From the NCBI RefSeq assembly GCF_004684055.1, contig NZ_SRIB01000004.1:62001-126000 (forward strand): DNA of 64,000 nt, read 5' to 3'. A program made the position numbers and the translations under genes. Positions 24,749 to 34,630 of the stretch are shown piece after piece (position 1 is the stretch's first letter; the number at the start of each line of letters is the position of its first letter). This DNA comes from Soehngenia longivitae. GTDB taxonomy: Bacteria; Bacillota; Clostridia; Tissierellales; Tissierellaceae. The notes below the pieces were generated by a model. That model was given only the letters and a program-made list of their open reading frames with translations, ran no database searches and was not told the DNA's origin.

Positions 24749-26157
24749 TATAGCTTCTTAGAAAATATCGCTAATACTAATATTACTAGTAATCCAAATA
24801 TCATCAGACTTGTTTGCTCTATTGCTATGATTCCAAAGATTGCTACCAATGCTATCGCAACAGGAACGACATATTTTATAAGAGTATACCAGACATTGAA
24901 TAGTCCAAATTCTAGTGTGCCTCCGTTTGTTAGTTCATCTTTCATATCCTCTTTCTTCATGAACCAACCAACGAATAAAGCTATCAATAACCCACCAATT
25001 GCTAAGAATATTTTATCAGTTATTATATCAAAGAAATCGAAAACTGCTACGCCAAAAAGCTTTAAGCTAGGAAATGCACCTAAAGATAAAGATGATAAAA
25101 CTGACATAACGGTCATTACTAGACCAGTAACTGCAACAGCATTCTTTCTTTTCATCTTTCTCTCATCAATTAAGTAAGCAACTACTACTTCTAATAATGA
25201 TATTGATGATGTTAATGCCGCAATCGCTAGTGCGATAAAGAATATTGCAGATATTATAGGCCCTAAAGCCCCCATTCCAGCAAATATCTGAGGAACTACT
25301 ATAAATACTAGTCCAGGGCCTTGGTTTACTTCTAACCCAAATGCGAAAAGAGCTGGAATTATTGCTATACTTGCCAATATAGCTACTGATGTATCAATAA
25401 GAGTTATTATAAGAGCATTCTTTGGCAATGCTTCTTTTTTGCTTATATAGCTACCATATGTTATCATGCAGCCCATGCCTAAACTCAATGAAAAAAATTG
25501 TTGACCTAAAGCGGCTAAAAAAGTTTCCCCTGTAACTTTGCTAAAATCAGGTTTAAATAAGAATTTTAATCCTTCAAATGCTCCATCAAGAGTTACACTC
25601 CTTATAGCTACAAAAATAAATAGAACTAACAATGTAGGCATCAGGATCTTCCCTGCTTTTTCAATACCACTTGTTACACCTTTTGCTACTATATATATAT
25701 TAATAGCCATATATAAGAGCATCCATAAAAGTGGTTCATACGAACTTGTAATAAAGCCACCAAAAGCATCAGCAATCAATGCTTGATCAGATAAAAGTCC
25801 AGTAAATGATTTAACAATATACGCGACAGACCATCCGCCGACAACTGGATAAAATCCCATTATAAGAAATGCACTCAAAACACCAATAACACCCGCAAAA
25901 GTAAATCTCTTGTCTAATTTCTTGTATGCTCCTACAGCTGCCAATTGAGTTCGTCTTCCTATAGCAAATTCTGCAATCATTACGTTTAAACCAATTCCAA
26001 GTACAAATAACAAATAAATAAAAATAAATGCGCTACCGCCATTTTCTGCAGCTAAATATGGAAATCTCCAAATATTTCCTAATCCTACGGCTGAACCTGC
26101 TGCAGCAAATATAAATCCAATTCTACTACTCCAATTATCTCTTTGTTTACCCTCCAT
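24748..26157 (-). CDS. Sodium-dependent NSS-family amino acid/amine symporter
   Basis: 469-residue membrane protein of the neurotransmitter:sodium symporter family (LeuT fold), importing amino acids or related compounds with Na+. The first helix has the family signature GFIFAAAGSAVGLGNIWRFPY, holding the unwound Na+/substrate site. TM6 contains FFSLSLGMGCMITYGSYI and a later helix has ALTSSISLLEVVVAY. About eleven helices are seen, as in many bacterial members, and the C-terminus is short. ATG follows AAGGAGGAAA. It is monocistronic. The substrate cannot be chosen; tryptophan or other amino acids would suit an amino-acid fermenter. Confidence 0.93.
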   Translation of the reverse strand: MEGKQRDNWSSRIGFIFAAAGSAVGLGNIWRFPYLAAENGGSAFIFIYLLFVLGIGLNVMIAEFAIGRRTQLAAVGAYKKLDKRFTFAGVIGVLSAFLIMGFYPVVGGWSVAYIVKSFTGLLSDQALIADAFGGFITSSYEPLLWMLLYMAINIYIVAKGVTSGIEKAGKILMPTLLVLFIFVAIRSVTLDGAFEGLKFLFKPDFSKVTGETFLAALGQQFFSLSLGMGCMITYGSYISKKEALPKNALIITLIDTSVAILASIAIIPALFAFGLEVNQGPGLVFIVVPQIFAGMGALGPIISAIFFIALAIAALTSSISLLEVVVAYLIDERKMKRKNAVAVTGLVMTVMSVLSSLSLGAFPSLKLFGVAVFDFFDIITDKIFLAIGGLLIALFVGWFMKKEDMKDELTNGGTLEFGLFNVWYTLIKYVVPVAIALVAIFGIIAIEQTSLMIFGLLVILVLAIFSKKL

Positions 26158-26348
26158 CCTTTTTCCTCCTTAATTATTATTTAGCACTGTTTTGTTTTAT
26201 AGTATTACATTGCTATGAAAATATATTAATACAATTTTTTGGTTTTGTCTATATATTTTTCTGATTATTTTGAAATGTTTGTTAGTTATTTCACTATGTT
26301 TCAATATCTTAACTTAAAGATAAAGAGAAAAAAATAATTTGCTTTATA

Positions 26349-26384
26349 AAGAAACTAGAGAGCAATTTAGCTCTCTAGTTTCTT
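26349..26384 (-). terminator. Terminator of the CNNM/CBS gene
   Basis: A 15-bp stem (AAGAAACTAGAGAGC with its complement) and six-base loop overlap the stop codon of the CNNM/CBS gene at 26367. The minus strand then runs through UUUCUUUAU, an acceptable U-rich tail. Confidence 0.7.
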
Positions 26385-27710
26385 ATTTTCAAATTGTTTT
26401 GTCAATTCAATCTTTACTTTCTCAATCTTTTTTTCTTTTATTTCTTCTATTGTAAAAATAACGTCTTGTTCTGTAATTGATACCTTACTATTGTCCTCAG
26501 GAATATATCCTAATTTATATATCAAAAAACCCCCCACAGTGTCATAAAATTCATTTTCTTCATCTATTATCTCTAAATCTAATAAATTATTTAATTCTCT
26601 AATTGAAGTAGATCCTCTCACTAAATATGAATTGTTACTCAACTGCAAAATATCTGGCTCATCGTAATCATATTCGTCATCAATGTCTCCTACAATTTCT
26701 TCAATCAAATCCTCCATAGTTACAATTCCAGAAAAACCTCCATACTCATCAATAAGTATTGCCATGTGGATTTTCTTTCGTTTCATATCTATAAACAATT
26801 CGTCTATAGATTTATTTTCAGGAACGAAATAAGGTTCTCTCAATATATTTAATATATTTACATCATAAAATCCATATTTGTATGCCTCAAGTAAATAATC
26901 TTTTAAATACAGAATTCCTATTATATTGTCAATATCTTCTTTATAAACAGGTATTCTTGAATATTTTAAATTCAATAATTCCTCGATGTAATCTTTAATA
27001 TCTCTATTAATGTCAATCATAAAAACTTCTGTTCTCGGCGTCATTATTTCAGAAGCTTTACTATTATCAAAACTTATGACACTTTTTATCATATCCCGTT
27101 CAATCGGGTTTATAACTCCTTGTTCATGGCCAACTTCAATTAATGAACTGATTTCCTCTATTGTGATTTTTTGCTCAATATTTTCTTGGTTAAAACCAAT
27201 AATTTGAAGTATTTTATTGGTTGAAAAAGATAAAAAATTTACAAATGGTTTCATGATTTTCGAAAAACTTGATATTGGTTTAACAACAAACATTGCAAAT
27301 TTTTCAGGATTTTTTAGGGCAATTCTCTTTGGTACAAGCTCCCCAAATACTAATGTTATGTACGATAACAATAAAGTGATTACTATGAAAGATAAATCTT
27401 GTGCAAATGGTATAGAAAACTCTGCTAGGAAATCTCCCAATACTTTTGAAATGCTAACCGCTGCAGAAGCTGATGAAAAAAATCCAGCAAAAGTTATTCC
27501 CACTTGGATCGATGATAGAAATTTCGATGGTTCATTCAAAATATCAAGTATTAATTTTGCTTTATTATCTCCTTCATCAGCTTTTGAAGATAACCTATAT
27601 CTATCAGCAGAAACTATTGCCATTTCAGAGGCCGCAAAAAAAGCATTTACTAATGTTAAAAATAATATTAATATAAGTCTTCCAACTATATTGGCTTCAC
27701 TTTCTGACAA
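26367..27710 (-). CDS. CNNM/DUF21 transporter-like protein with CBS pair and CorC domain
   Basis: 447-residue membrane protein of the HlyC/CorC-CNNM family, linked to Mg2+ or Co2+ export. Residues about 1-190 are the DUF21 membrane domain (LILFLTLVNAFFAASEMAIV and two more hydrophobic segments). Two CBS domains follow (about 205-330, including IMTPRTEVFMIDI and VTMEDLIEEIVGDIDDEYD), then a CorC_HlyC domain from about 345. The start is uncertain: GTG, TTG and TTG codons lie close together. TTG at 27710 has AAAGGAG eight bases before it and is preferred over the upstream GTG at 27719, which overlaps that site. It is monocistronic. Confidence 0.9.
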   Translation of the reverse strand: MSESEANIVGRLILILFLTLVNAFFAASEMAIVSADRYRLSSKADEGDNKAKLILDILNEPSKFLSSIQVGITFAGFFSSASAAVSISKVLGDFLAEFSIPFAQDLSFIVITLLLSYITLVFGELVPKRIALKNPEKFAMFVVKPISSFSKIMKPFVNFLSFSTNKILQIIGFNQENIEQKITIEEISSLIEVGHEQGVINPIERDMIKSVISFDNSKASEIMTPRTEVFMIDINRDIKDYIEELLNLKYSRIPVYKEDIDNIIGILYLKDYLLEAYKYGFYDVNILNILREPYFVPENKSIDELFIDMKRKKIHMAILIDEYGGFSGIVTMEDLIEEIVGDIDDEYDYDEPDILQLSNNSYLVRGSTSIRELNNLLDLEIIDEENEFYDTVGGFLIYKLGYIPEDNSKVSITEQDVIFTIEEIKEKKIEKVKIELTKQFENKKLES

Positions 27711-27765
27711 ATTCAACACTCCTTTAACATATATTCGCTATATATATTCCCATAATTAAAAATTA

Positions 27766-28419
27766 CTAATCAATGGAGTGCTTAATTATATACTCGTAAA
27801 ATTCTTTTATATTTTTAAATTTTATTTCACATTGAATATTTTCGCCAATTCCAATTGGTGTCAGGCCTGCTTTTATGATGCTCTCAATCCCAGCTTGAGA
27901 ATCTTCCACTCCAATACTTTTTTCAGGTGGAATATTTAATAGATCGCACGCTTTCAAAAATATATCTGGTGCGGGTTTTGCATTTTTTATAGTACTAGGA
28001 TCTACGACAGCGTCAAAATATTCTTCTATTTTAAGTGCTTTTAACAAATACTCTGCATTGCGACTTGAAGATGCCAATGCTATCTTTTTATTATGTTTTT
28101 TTAAAAAACTAAATAGTTCAATTACGCCATCATTTAAATTTGATCTATCATAATTTGATATTTTATTAAGATATATTTGATTTTTTCTATTTGCTAATTT
28201 CTCTTTATAGTCTAAATCAAAGTCATTATTACTTTTATTGTAGCTTAGAACTATATCTAAAGCTTCCATTCGTGGAATTCCTCTTACTTTATCCATAACT
28301 TCTAAGGGAATATCAAACCCCATCTCATTAGCCAATTCTTTCCAAGCATAGAAGTGAGCTGTTGAAGTTTCAGTAATTACTCCATCCAAATCAAATATAG
28401 CTGCATCAAAATTAATCAT
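27766..28419 (-). CDS. pgmB: Beta-phosphoglucomutase
   Basis: 217-residue HAD-superfamily mutase converting beta-glucose-1-phosphate to glucose-6-phosphate. It begins FDAAIFDLDGVITETSTAH, with the nucleophile and acid/base Asp pair spaced D-x-D and the beta-PGM-specific Thr. The cap contains RGIPRMEALDIVL, and ALASSSRNAEYLLKAL plus GVEDSQAGIESIIKAG complete the HAD motifs. Its start abuts the stop of the GH65 phosphorylase gene upstream. That enzyme makes beta-glucose-1-phosphate, so the pair forms one pathway. It is the last gene of the sugar operon. Confidence 0.93.
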   Translation of the reverse strand: MINFDAAIFDLDGVITETSTAHFYAWKELANEMGFDIPLEVMDKVRGIPRMEALDIVLSYNKSNNDFDLDYKEKLANRKNQIYLNKISNYDRSNLNDGVIELFSFLKKHNKKIALASSSRNAEYLLKALKIEEYFDAVVDPSTIKNAKPAPDIFLKACDLLNIPPEKSIGVEDSQAGIESIIKAGLTPIGIGENIQCEIKFKNIKEFYEYIIKHSID

Positions 28420-30687
28420 TTAAAAATCCTCCGCTAAAGGTATTCGTAATTCTTTATCTTTTACTACTTTATATTCTTTATCATAAACAAGTAAATTCAT
28501 TTTATCTCCAACAATCAGTCTTATTATAATTTCTTCTTCAACTTTGACATCAAGTACGCAATCTCTAAAATTAATTTTAAAACTATATCCTTCCCACTGC
28601 TCAGGCACAGAAGGCCTAATTATAAGCTTATCATTTTGTAACCTTAACCCAGCAAAACCTTGAATAATACTTAATACAGTACCTCCAATATTTGCCAAAT
28701 GTAATCCATCTTTTGTATTTTGATGAGTGTCATGTAAATCCAAAGAAATAGATTGTATAAAATAATAATAAGCTTTGTCTAAAAATTTATATCTACAAGC
28801 CATTATTCCATAAATACAGTATGATAGTGAAGAATCATGGGTCGTTATTTCTTCATAATAGTTGTAACTATTTTCCATCTTTTTTAGATCCGCATACTCT
28901 TCAAGCAGAAGATGAGCTAAAACTACATCTGCTTGCTTTAAGATTTGATAACGGTATATAGTTAATGGGTGATAATATAATAGCAATGGTCTTTTATCAA
29001 AGTCTAAATTCCACATTGGCTTACTCAAAAATGTAGAATCTTGTGCATAAATGTCTAGATTGCTATCATATAAAAGCAACATATTATCTGAAGCTTTTTT
29101 CATAATCTCTATTTCTTCTTCAGATAAATTAATTTTGTCTACTAGAACTCTAAATTTTTCTAAGATGACCTCGTCTTCTATCTTAGAAAAATAATTGTAA
29201 AGCTTATAAGCAATCTCTAGATTAAACTTAGCCATCATATTTGTAAAGTAATTATCACTTACTATAGCTGTATATTCATCAGGCCCAGTTACTTCATGAA
29301 TGTGAAATTCGCCATTGAAGAAATTACCAATTTGAATCCATATTCTAGCTGTTTCAAAAATAACTTCCAAACCTTTTTCAACCATAAACAAAATATCATT
29401 AGTATATTGATAATACATATAAAAAGCATATGCAATATCAGCATTTATATGATATTGAGCTGTACTAGCAGGGAAATATCCAGAACATTCTATACCCGAG
29501 ATAGTTCTCCAAGGGTAAGCAGCTCCTTTAGTATGCCCAAGTTCTAATGATCTTTTTCTCGCACTGTCAAGGATATTATATCTATATTCAAGAAGGCTTT
29601 TCGCTCTTTGGGGTTGATTTACAACTAAAACAGGAAATATATATATTTCTGTATCCCAAAAATAATGTCCTTCATAGCCTTCTCCAGATAATCCCTTTGC
29701 TGATACATTGGAATACGAATCAATACCTACATTTTGTAATAATTGGTATTGCATAAATCTAATAGATTTTTGATCATTGTCATTACCATAAATTTCAATT
29801 CCAGAATTTGTCCAAAAATCATTTAAATAATTTTTCTGTATTTCTAAAAGAGTTTCATAATTTTCGTATGCCAAATGTTCTAATGTTTCGTATGCTGATC
29901 TTAATGGCTCAGTATACCTTAAACTATCAGTAAAAACACAAACTTTATCAAGTACAAGATGAAGATTTGATGTTATTTTAGTTTCAATTTTTGTATCTTT
30001 AATCGAATTCTCAAGAGTATATTCGTTTTCTGATATAATAATATGTTTAACCAATGTTGCTTGACTTAAATTTGTTCTGCCAGTTTCCATGAGTAGAAAA
30101 GTTGTATCTAAGTTTTCCCCTAGATCCTTTACTTTCAATAATTGTTTTTGCTCATTACTTGTTCTAGGATCATTGGGATTTGCATATGTCCTAACATCAC
30201 CGTCAAGCACGCTTAATAGCTCTATCTCTCCATCATATGTTATCTCGATTCTATAGGATGCAACATTATAATACACAAAGGAAGCTAATCTCCTAAAAGT
30301 TAGATATGCTCTTTTATTAGATCTTGTTATGAACTCATATGATCTTACAGTCTCCCCGTTACTATAATCTACATAACGTTTGTAGTTTTCATACTTCGTA
30401 TTTACCAATTGTGCAGGTTCCCCATCTAAAAAAACCATACAAGTCTGTGTGTCGGCTATCTTAGGCTGTTTATCATACTCTTCAGGGAATCCTACAGCGC
30501 TTTCTGCGTGAACCATTTCAACTCTATCGTAAAGGCCATTTATATAGCTTCCTCTGATACTATCACCTGTTGGATACCCTTCTTCAAAAGCTCCCCTTAT
30601 GCCAACATATCCATTTCCAACCATAAATATACTTTCATTCTTCAGTTGAAATGATGGATCATAGTTATTATCTTCATATTTATACAT
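28420..30687 (-). CDS. GH65 disaccharide phosphorylase
   Basis: 755-residue inverting glycoside phosphorylase that splits an alpha-glucoside with phosphate into beta-glucose-1-phosphate plus a sugar. The N-terminal beta-sandwich has NESIFMVGNGYVGIRGAFEEG. The (alpha/alpha)6 barrel carries EGYEGHYFWDTEIYIFP and the general acid E471 in HEVTGPDEYTAIVSDN. The C-terminal domain is short. Family members act on maltose, trehalose, kojibiose, nigerose or their phosphates; sequence reading does not settle which. No signal peptide, so it is cytosolic, and it lies between the MsmX-type ATPase and pgmB genes. ATG follows AAGGTGATGGC. Confidence 0.93.
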   Translation of the reverse strand: MYKYEDNNYDPSFQLKNESIFMVGNGYVGIRGAFEEGYPTGDSIRGSYINGLYDRVEMVHAESAVGFPEEYDKQPKIADTQTCMVFLDGEPAQLVNTKYENYKRYVDYSNGETVRSYEFITRSNKRAYLTFRRLASFVYYNVASYRIEITYDGEIELLSVLDGDVRTYANPNDPRTSNEQKQLLKVKDLGENLDTTFLLMETGRTNLSQATLVKHIIISENEYTLENSIKDTKIETKITSNLHLVLDKVCVFTDSLRYTEPLRSAYETLEHLAYENYETLLEIQKNYLNDFWTNSGIEIYGNDNDQKSIRFMQYQLLQNVGIDSYSNVSAKGLSGEGYEGHYFWDTEIYIFPVLVVNQPQRAKSLLEYRYNILDSARKRSLELGHTKGAAYPWRTISGIECSGYFPASTAQYHINADIAYAFYMYYQYTNDILFMVEKGLEVIFETARIWIQIGNFFNGEFHIHEVTGPDEYTAIVSDNYFTNMMAKFNLEIAYKLYNYFSKIEDEVILEKFRVLVDKINLSEEEIEIMKKASDNMLLLYDSNLDIYAQDSTFLSKPMWNLDFDKRPLLLYYHPLTIYRYQILKQADVVLAHLLLEEYADLKKMENSYNYYEEITTHDSSLSYCIYGIMACRYKFLDKAYYYFIQSISLDLHDTHQNTKDGLHLANIGGTVLSIIQGFAGLRLQNDKLIIRPSVPEQWEGYSFKINFRDCVLDVKVEEEIIIRLIVGDKMNLLVYDKEYKVVKDKELRIPLAEDF

Positions 30688-30699
30688 ATGCCATCACCT

Positions 30700-31785
30700 T
30701 CAATATGTCAATGATTTTTCTGTTTCAATATCAAAAAGATGTATCTTTTCTTTATCAAATATAACTTTAACTTCATCATCCATTTTTAAATTTGAAGTGT
30801 GTTGAGTCCTTAAAACATATTGTTTCCCATCAATTTTAAAATAGATATTTAAATCGCTACCAAGCAATTCAGTAAATTCTACTACAGTCTTTAGACCATC
30901 TTCACCTTCAGAAATAAATACATCCTCAGGGCGTACTCCCACAATAACTTCTGAATTTTCTTTATTTTTATTTTTAACTGCTTGTTTTAATCTTTCAGGC
31001 AATTCAAGTTTTAAACCATATACATCTAAAACTTTTCCTTCTACTACCTTTCCATTGAAAAAGTTCATTTGAGGAGCTCCGATAAATCCTGCAACAAATA
31101 AATTTGCAGGCGAATTATATATTACCCGCGGATCATCTACTTGCTGTATTTCGCCATTATTCATTACACAAATTCTTGTCCCCATGGTCATTGCTTCAGT
31201 TTGATCATGAGTTACATAAATAAATGTTGTTTCCAAATCTTTATGCAACTTAATTAATTCAGTTCTCATTTGAACTCTTAATTTTGCATCTAAGTTTGAT
31301 AAAGGTTCATCCATTAAAAATACTTGTGGTTTTCTAACGATAGCCCGTCCTAATGCGACCCTTTGTCTTTGTCCGCCTGATAATTGCTTTGGCTTTCTCT
31401 TTAAAAGCTCTGTTATTCCAAGAATTTCTGATGCCCAATTTATTCTATCATTTATTTCTTTTTTAGGTGTTTTAGATAGTTTTAACCCAAAAGCCATATT
31501 ATCGTAAACACTCATGTGAGGATACAGTGCATAATTTTGAAACACCATAGCTATATCTCTGTCTTTTGGAGAAACATCATTAACCATTTTATCACCAATA
31601 AATATTTCACCCTCTGTTATTTCTTCAAGTCCTGCAATCATTCTCAAAGTTGTTGTTTTTCCACACCCTGAAGGCCCTACCAATACCATAAACTCTTTGT
31701 TTGCAATTTCCAAATTAACATTTTTAACAGCATGGTATCCATTAGGATATTTTTTATTGACATTTATCAATTTTACATTTGCCAT
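30700..31785 (-). CDS. msmX: Sugar ABC transporter ATPase (MsmX/UgpC type)
   Basis: 361-residue ATP-binding subunit that powers the sugar importer. Walker A is GPSGCGKTT, the signature LSGGQRQRVALGRA, Walker B VFLMDEPLSNLDAKLR and the switch VTHDQTEAMTMG; the C-terminal TOBE-like regulatory domain starts near 240 (EVIVGVRPEDVFI). Such ATPases often serve several carbohydrate importers, but here the gene lies in the same operon as the cognate permeases at 33767-35532. ATG follows TAGGAGAGG, and the gene is 12 bases downstream of the sugar kinase gene. Confidence 0.95.
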   Translation of the reverse strand: MANVKLINVNKKYPNGYHAVKNVNLEIANKEFMVLVGPSGCGKTTTLRMIAGLEEITEGEIFIGDKMVNDVSPKDRDIAMVFQNYALYPHMSVYDNMAFGLKLSKTPKKEINDRINWASEILGITELLKRKPKQLSGGQRQRVALGRAIVRKPQVFLMDEPLSNLDAKLRVQMRTELIKLHKDLETTFIYVTHDQTEAMTMGTRICVMNNGEIQQVDDPRVIYNSPANLFVAGFIGAPQMNFFNGKVVEGKVLDVYGLKLELPERLKQAVKNKNKENSEVIVGVRPEDVFISEGEDGLKTVVEFTELLGSDLNIYFKIDGKQYVLRTQHTSNLKMDDEVKVIFDKEKIHLFDIETEKSLTY

Positions 31786-31797
31786 ATATATCCTCTC

Positions 31798-32718
31798 CTA
31801 TAAATCAATTAGAGCAGTCAACGCTCCGTATCTAGTACAAATTTTACCTGCGATGTTATTAGAATAATATGTAATTCTTCTAATCTCATCTTTATCCCCT
31901 AACAACATTTTTTTATTTTCAAACTGAGAGATTTTGTACAGAAATGACCCAATATACGCATCTCCAGCTCCAGTAGTATCAATAACATTAACTTTTTCAG
32001 CCTCAATATTAATTTTATAATTCTTATTAAAAACAATACTTCCATTTTTCCCAAGCGTTATAGCAAAAGTTGCATCATATTCTTTACTTAAAAAATTAAT
32101 TGCTTCTGATATTGACTCACTTTGTGTAATAATTAATAACTCTTCTTCATTAAATTTTACTAAATCTGATTTTTCAATAAAAGGTATTGCATATTTTCTA
32201 AACTTATCCTTATCTTTACTCCAAAAAAAGCTCCTGTAATTTGGATCAAATGATATAAATCTATTTTCCTTAAAACTTAGTTCTAACAATCTATGATAGC
32301 TATTATTTAACTCTCCATCTAAAAAGGCAGTCGCTGAACCAAAATGAACTATATCAAATTTTTTTAATTCACTTATTCCAACTTGGGATAAATTAAGATC
32401 TCTGTCTGCCCCTCTGTAAAAAATAAAATCTCTTTCGCCACTATCGTCTATCGTTACAAACGAAATTGTAGTTGGAGTTTCAACCTTTACTAAATATTCA
32501 GTAAACACTTTGTTTTTAATCAAAGTTTTTTCAATTTCATCACCAAAAGCATCTTTCCCTACACTCCCGAGGATAAAAGCTATCCCTCCAAGAGCCCCAA
32601 TAACTTGTGCAACATTTGCTGGAGCTCCTCCAGGGTTTAATATAAATCTTTTTTCTTCTGATGTTTTATCCTCAATAAAATCAATCAACATTTCACCAAC
32701 ACAAAGAATGCTGTCCAT
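31798..32718 (-). CDS. PfkB-family sugar kinase, probably fructokinase
   Basis: 306-residue ribokinase-fold kinase. The N-terminal sugar-binding region reads GEMLIDFIEDK and LNPGGAPANVAQVIGALGG; the anion hole and catalytic base are in NVIDTTGAGDAYIGSFLYKI near residue 250. The GGAPANVA version is typical of bacterial fructokinases. Fructose would be the released product if the importer brings in sucrose-like sugars and the GH13 enzyme splits them, which fits the locus. Other keto-sugars are possible. ATG follows AGTAGGTG. It lies seven bases after lacI in the operon. Confidence 0.9.
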   Translation of the reverse strand: MDSILCVGEMLIDFIEDKTSEEKRFILNPGGAPANVAQVIGALGGIAFILGSVGKDAFGDEIEKTLIKNKVFTEYLVKVETPTTISFVTIDDSGERDFIFYRGADRDLNLSQVGISELKKFDIVHFGSATAFLDGELNNSYHRLLELSFKENRFISFDPNYRSFFWSKDKDKFRKYAIPFIEKSDLVKFNEEELLIITQSESISEAINFLSKEYDATFAITLGKNGSIVFNKNYKINIEAEKVNVIDTTGAGDAYIGSFLYKISQFENKKMLLGDKDEIRRITYYSNNIAGKICTRYGALTALIDL

Positions 32719-32725
32719 AATACAC

Positions 32726-33751
32726 CTACTTTATATTTTTAGTACTTTCTCTAATAACAAGTTTATATTTCATTGATGTCGTGAATTTACTGTCTTCGTC
32801 ATTTGGAATTGAATTTTTATTTTCAATCATATCTATCATAATTCTTATAGCTAAATCCCCTTGTTCTTCAAATGGTTGTCTTATTGTTGTAAGTGATGGA
32901 TTGTACATTCTTGCTATGTCAACATCATCAAATCCTACAAAAGAAATATCATCTGGTACATTTATGCCATGTTCTATACAACACTTGATTGCTCCAATTG
33001 CAAGTAAGTCAGAAGCACAGAAAATCGCTGTCGGCAAATTCCCTTTTTTTATCAATGCCTCCATTGCAGAATACCCATCATCAAATGTATACCAGCCTTC
33101 TTCAACCAACCGTTCAGAATAATACCCATAACAATTTAGCTTATCCCTATAACCCAGAAATCTTTGTTTCCCTGAATGATAATCTGAAAGCGGCCCTCTT
33201 ATCATTGCAATATTTTTATGCCCTAGGTCTATTAAATACTGAGTAGCATCTTGACTTGCTTTATAATTATCTATTTTTATTGTCGGTATATAAGGCAAAG
33301 AACTATCTGAACCTATCATTATGATTGGCTTTTCAAATTCAATCAATGTCTTTTGAAATTCTTCACTCCCGTGATCCGTAACCAATATTAGTCCATCCAC
33401 ACCCTTATCCTTCATGATATTAATATGCTTTATCTTCATGTCAATATCAAAGTCAGTGGCAGTGATTAACAATGAATAATCCTTATTTCTAATATAAGAT
33501 TCAGCTCCTGCGATTATTTTAGAGAATACTGGGTTTGATAAATCCGGAAGTATAATCCCAATCAGATGTGACTTTTTCATTGACAAACTTCTCGCGACTG
33601 AACTTGGCTTAAAATTAGTTTCTTTTATGATTTCTAGTACTTTTTTCCTAGTTTCTTCACTAACTGCATCAGAATCGTTTATGACTCTTGATACAGTTGC
33701 TTTTGATACACCTGCCGCCTCAGCGATCTCTCTAATCGTCAGTTTCATCAT
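32726..33751 (-). CDS. LacI-family repressor of the sugar locus
   Basis: 341-residue regulator. The N-terminal helix-turn-helix plus hinge reads LTIREIAEAAGVSKATVSRV, then NFKPSSVARSLSMKKS, and the rest is a periplasmic-binding-protein-like effector domain (LIGIILPDLSNPVFSKII, ISFVGFDDVDIARM, LTTIRQPFEEQG). It sits inside the operon it probably controls, after malG-like and before the kinase gene. Two palindromes of the TGTAACCGGTTACA type occupy the promoter spacers of the binding-protein and GH13 genes and are likely targets. The same sites also fit the CcpA consensus, so the assignment needs testing. Start is one of two adjacent ATGs after AAAGGAGTG. Confidence 0.93.
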   Translation of the reverse strand: MMKLTIREIAEAAGVSKATVSRVINDSDAVSEETRKKVLEIIKETNFKPSSVARSLSMKKSHLIGIILPDLSNPVFSKIIAGAESYIRNKDYSLLITATDFDIDMKIKHINIMKDKGVDGLILVTDHGSEEFQKTLIEFEKPIIMIGSDSSLPYIPTIKIDNYKASQDATQYLIDLGHKNIAMIRGPLSDYHSGKQRFLGYRDKLNCYGYYSERLVEEGWYTFDDGYSAMEALIKKGNLPTAIFCASDLLAIGAIKCCIEHGINVPDDISFVGFDDVDIARMYNPSLTTIRQPFEEQGDLAIRIMIDMIENKNSIPNDEDSKFTTSMKYKLVIRESTKNIK

Positions 33752-33766
33752 TTCACTCCTTTATAA

Positions 33767-34630
33767 CTACTTAATAGACCCAGATACCATGCCTTTTATT
33801 ATGTGTTTTTGCCCAAATAAAAATCCTATTATAATTGGTGCTGCTGCCATTAATGCGGCAGTCATAATTAAGTCCCATTGTTTTACAAATGATCCTGCAA
33901 ACGCTGATATAGCTAGTGGTATAGTTTGCAGCGGTTGTCCTATGCCTAATATTAAAGAAGGAAGTAGAAAATCGTTCCAAATCCAAATTGCATTTAGTAT
34001 ACAGATAGTAACAAATATAGGTTTTAATATTGGCATTATGATTGAAAAAAATATTCTAGGTTTAGAACAGCCATCTATTAAAGCAGCTTCTTCTAGCTCA
34101 TAGGGAATTGATTTTATGAAACCATGAAACATAAAAACAGCTAATGGTGCACCGAAACCAATATAAGCAAAAATCATCCCTTGATAAGATCTTAGTAGTT
34201 GAATATTTAAATTGTTACCAATAATTCTAAATAGAGATACTAATGGAAACATTACAACTTGAAAAGGTATTACTAAGCCGCTGATAAATATTAAGAATAT
34301 AAAACTAGATAATTTAGTTTTAGTTCTCACAAGTACCCATGCAGCCATTGCTGAAAATACCGAAATAAACAACAATGACAAGACAGTGATTATTGTTGAA
34401 GCATAAACACTCGATGCATAGTTAATGCTAGGGTTTGTCCAAATATTAGCTATGTTATCAATTAATTGACCCCATCTAGCTGGAAGAGCAATAGGATTTG
34501 TGATTATTTCCAATGAAGACTTGGCCGAATTAATAATAACTATAAAAAACGGAAATAGTACTATTAAGAATAATACTACAGTTATTAATCCAAGCAATAA
34601 CTTCGATACTCTTTTCTTTGTAATCATCAC
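33767..34630 (-). CDS. Sugar ABC transporter permease (MalG type)
   Basis: 287-residue inner-membrane permease with six predicted helices. The cytoplasmic EAA loop, which docks on the ATPase, reads PYELEEAALIDGCSKPRIF, matching carbohydrate-type MalG subunits. The N-terminus is basic (ITKKRVSKLL). The GTG at 34630 has GGAG eight bases upstream, inside the end of the malF-like gene, giving a four-base overlap. Together with the MalF-type subunit at 34627, the lipoprotein at 35584 and the ATPase at 30700 it makes a complete importer. Confidence 0.94.
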   Translation of the reverse strand: MMITKKRVSKLLLGLITVVLFLIVLFPFFIVIINSAKSSLEIITNPIALPARWGQLIDNIANIWTNPSINYASSVYASTIITVLSLLFISVFSAMAAWVLVRTKTKLSSFIFLIFISGLVIPFQVVMFPLVSLFRIIGNNLNIQLLRSYQGMIFAYIGFGAPLAVFMFHGFIKSIPYELEEAALIDGCSKPRIFFSIIMPILKPIFVTICILNAIWIWNDFLLPSLILGIGQPLQTIPLAISAFAGSFVKQWDLIMTAALMAAAPIIIGFLFGQKHIIKGMVSGSIK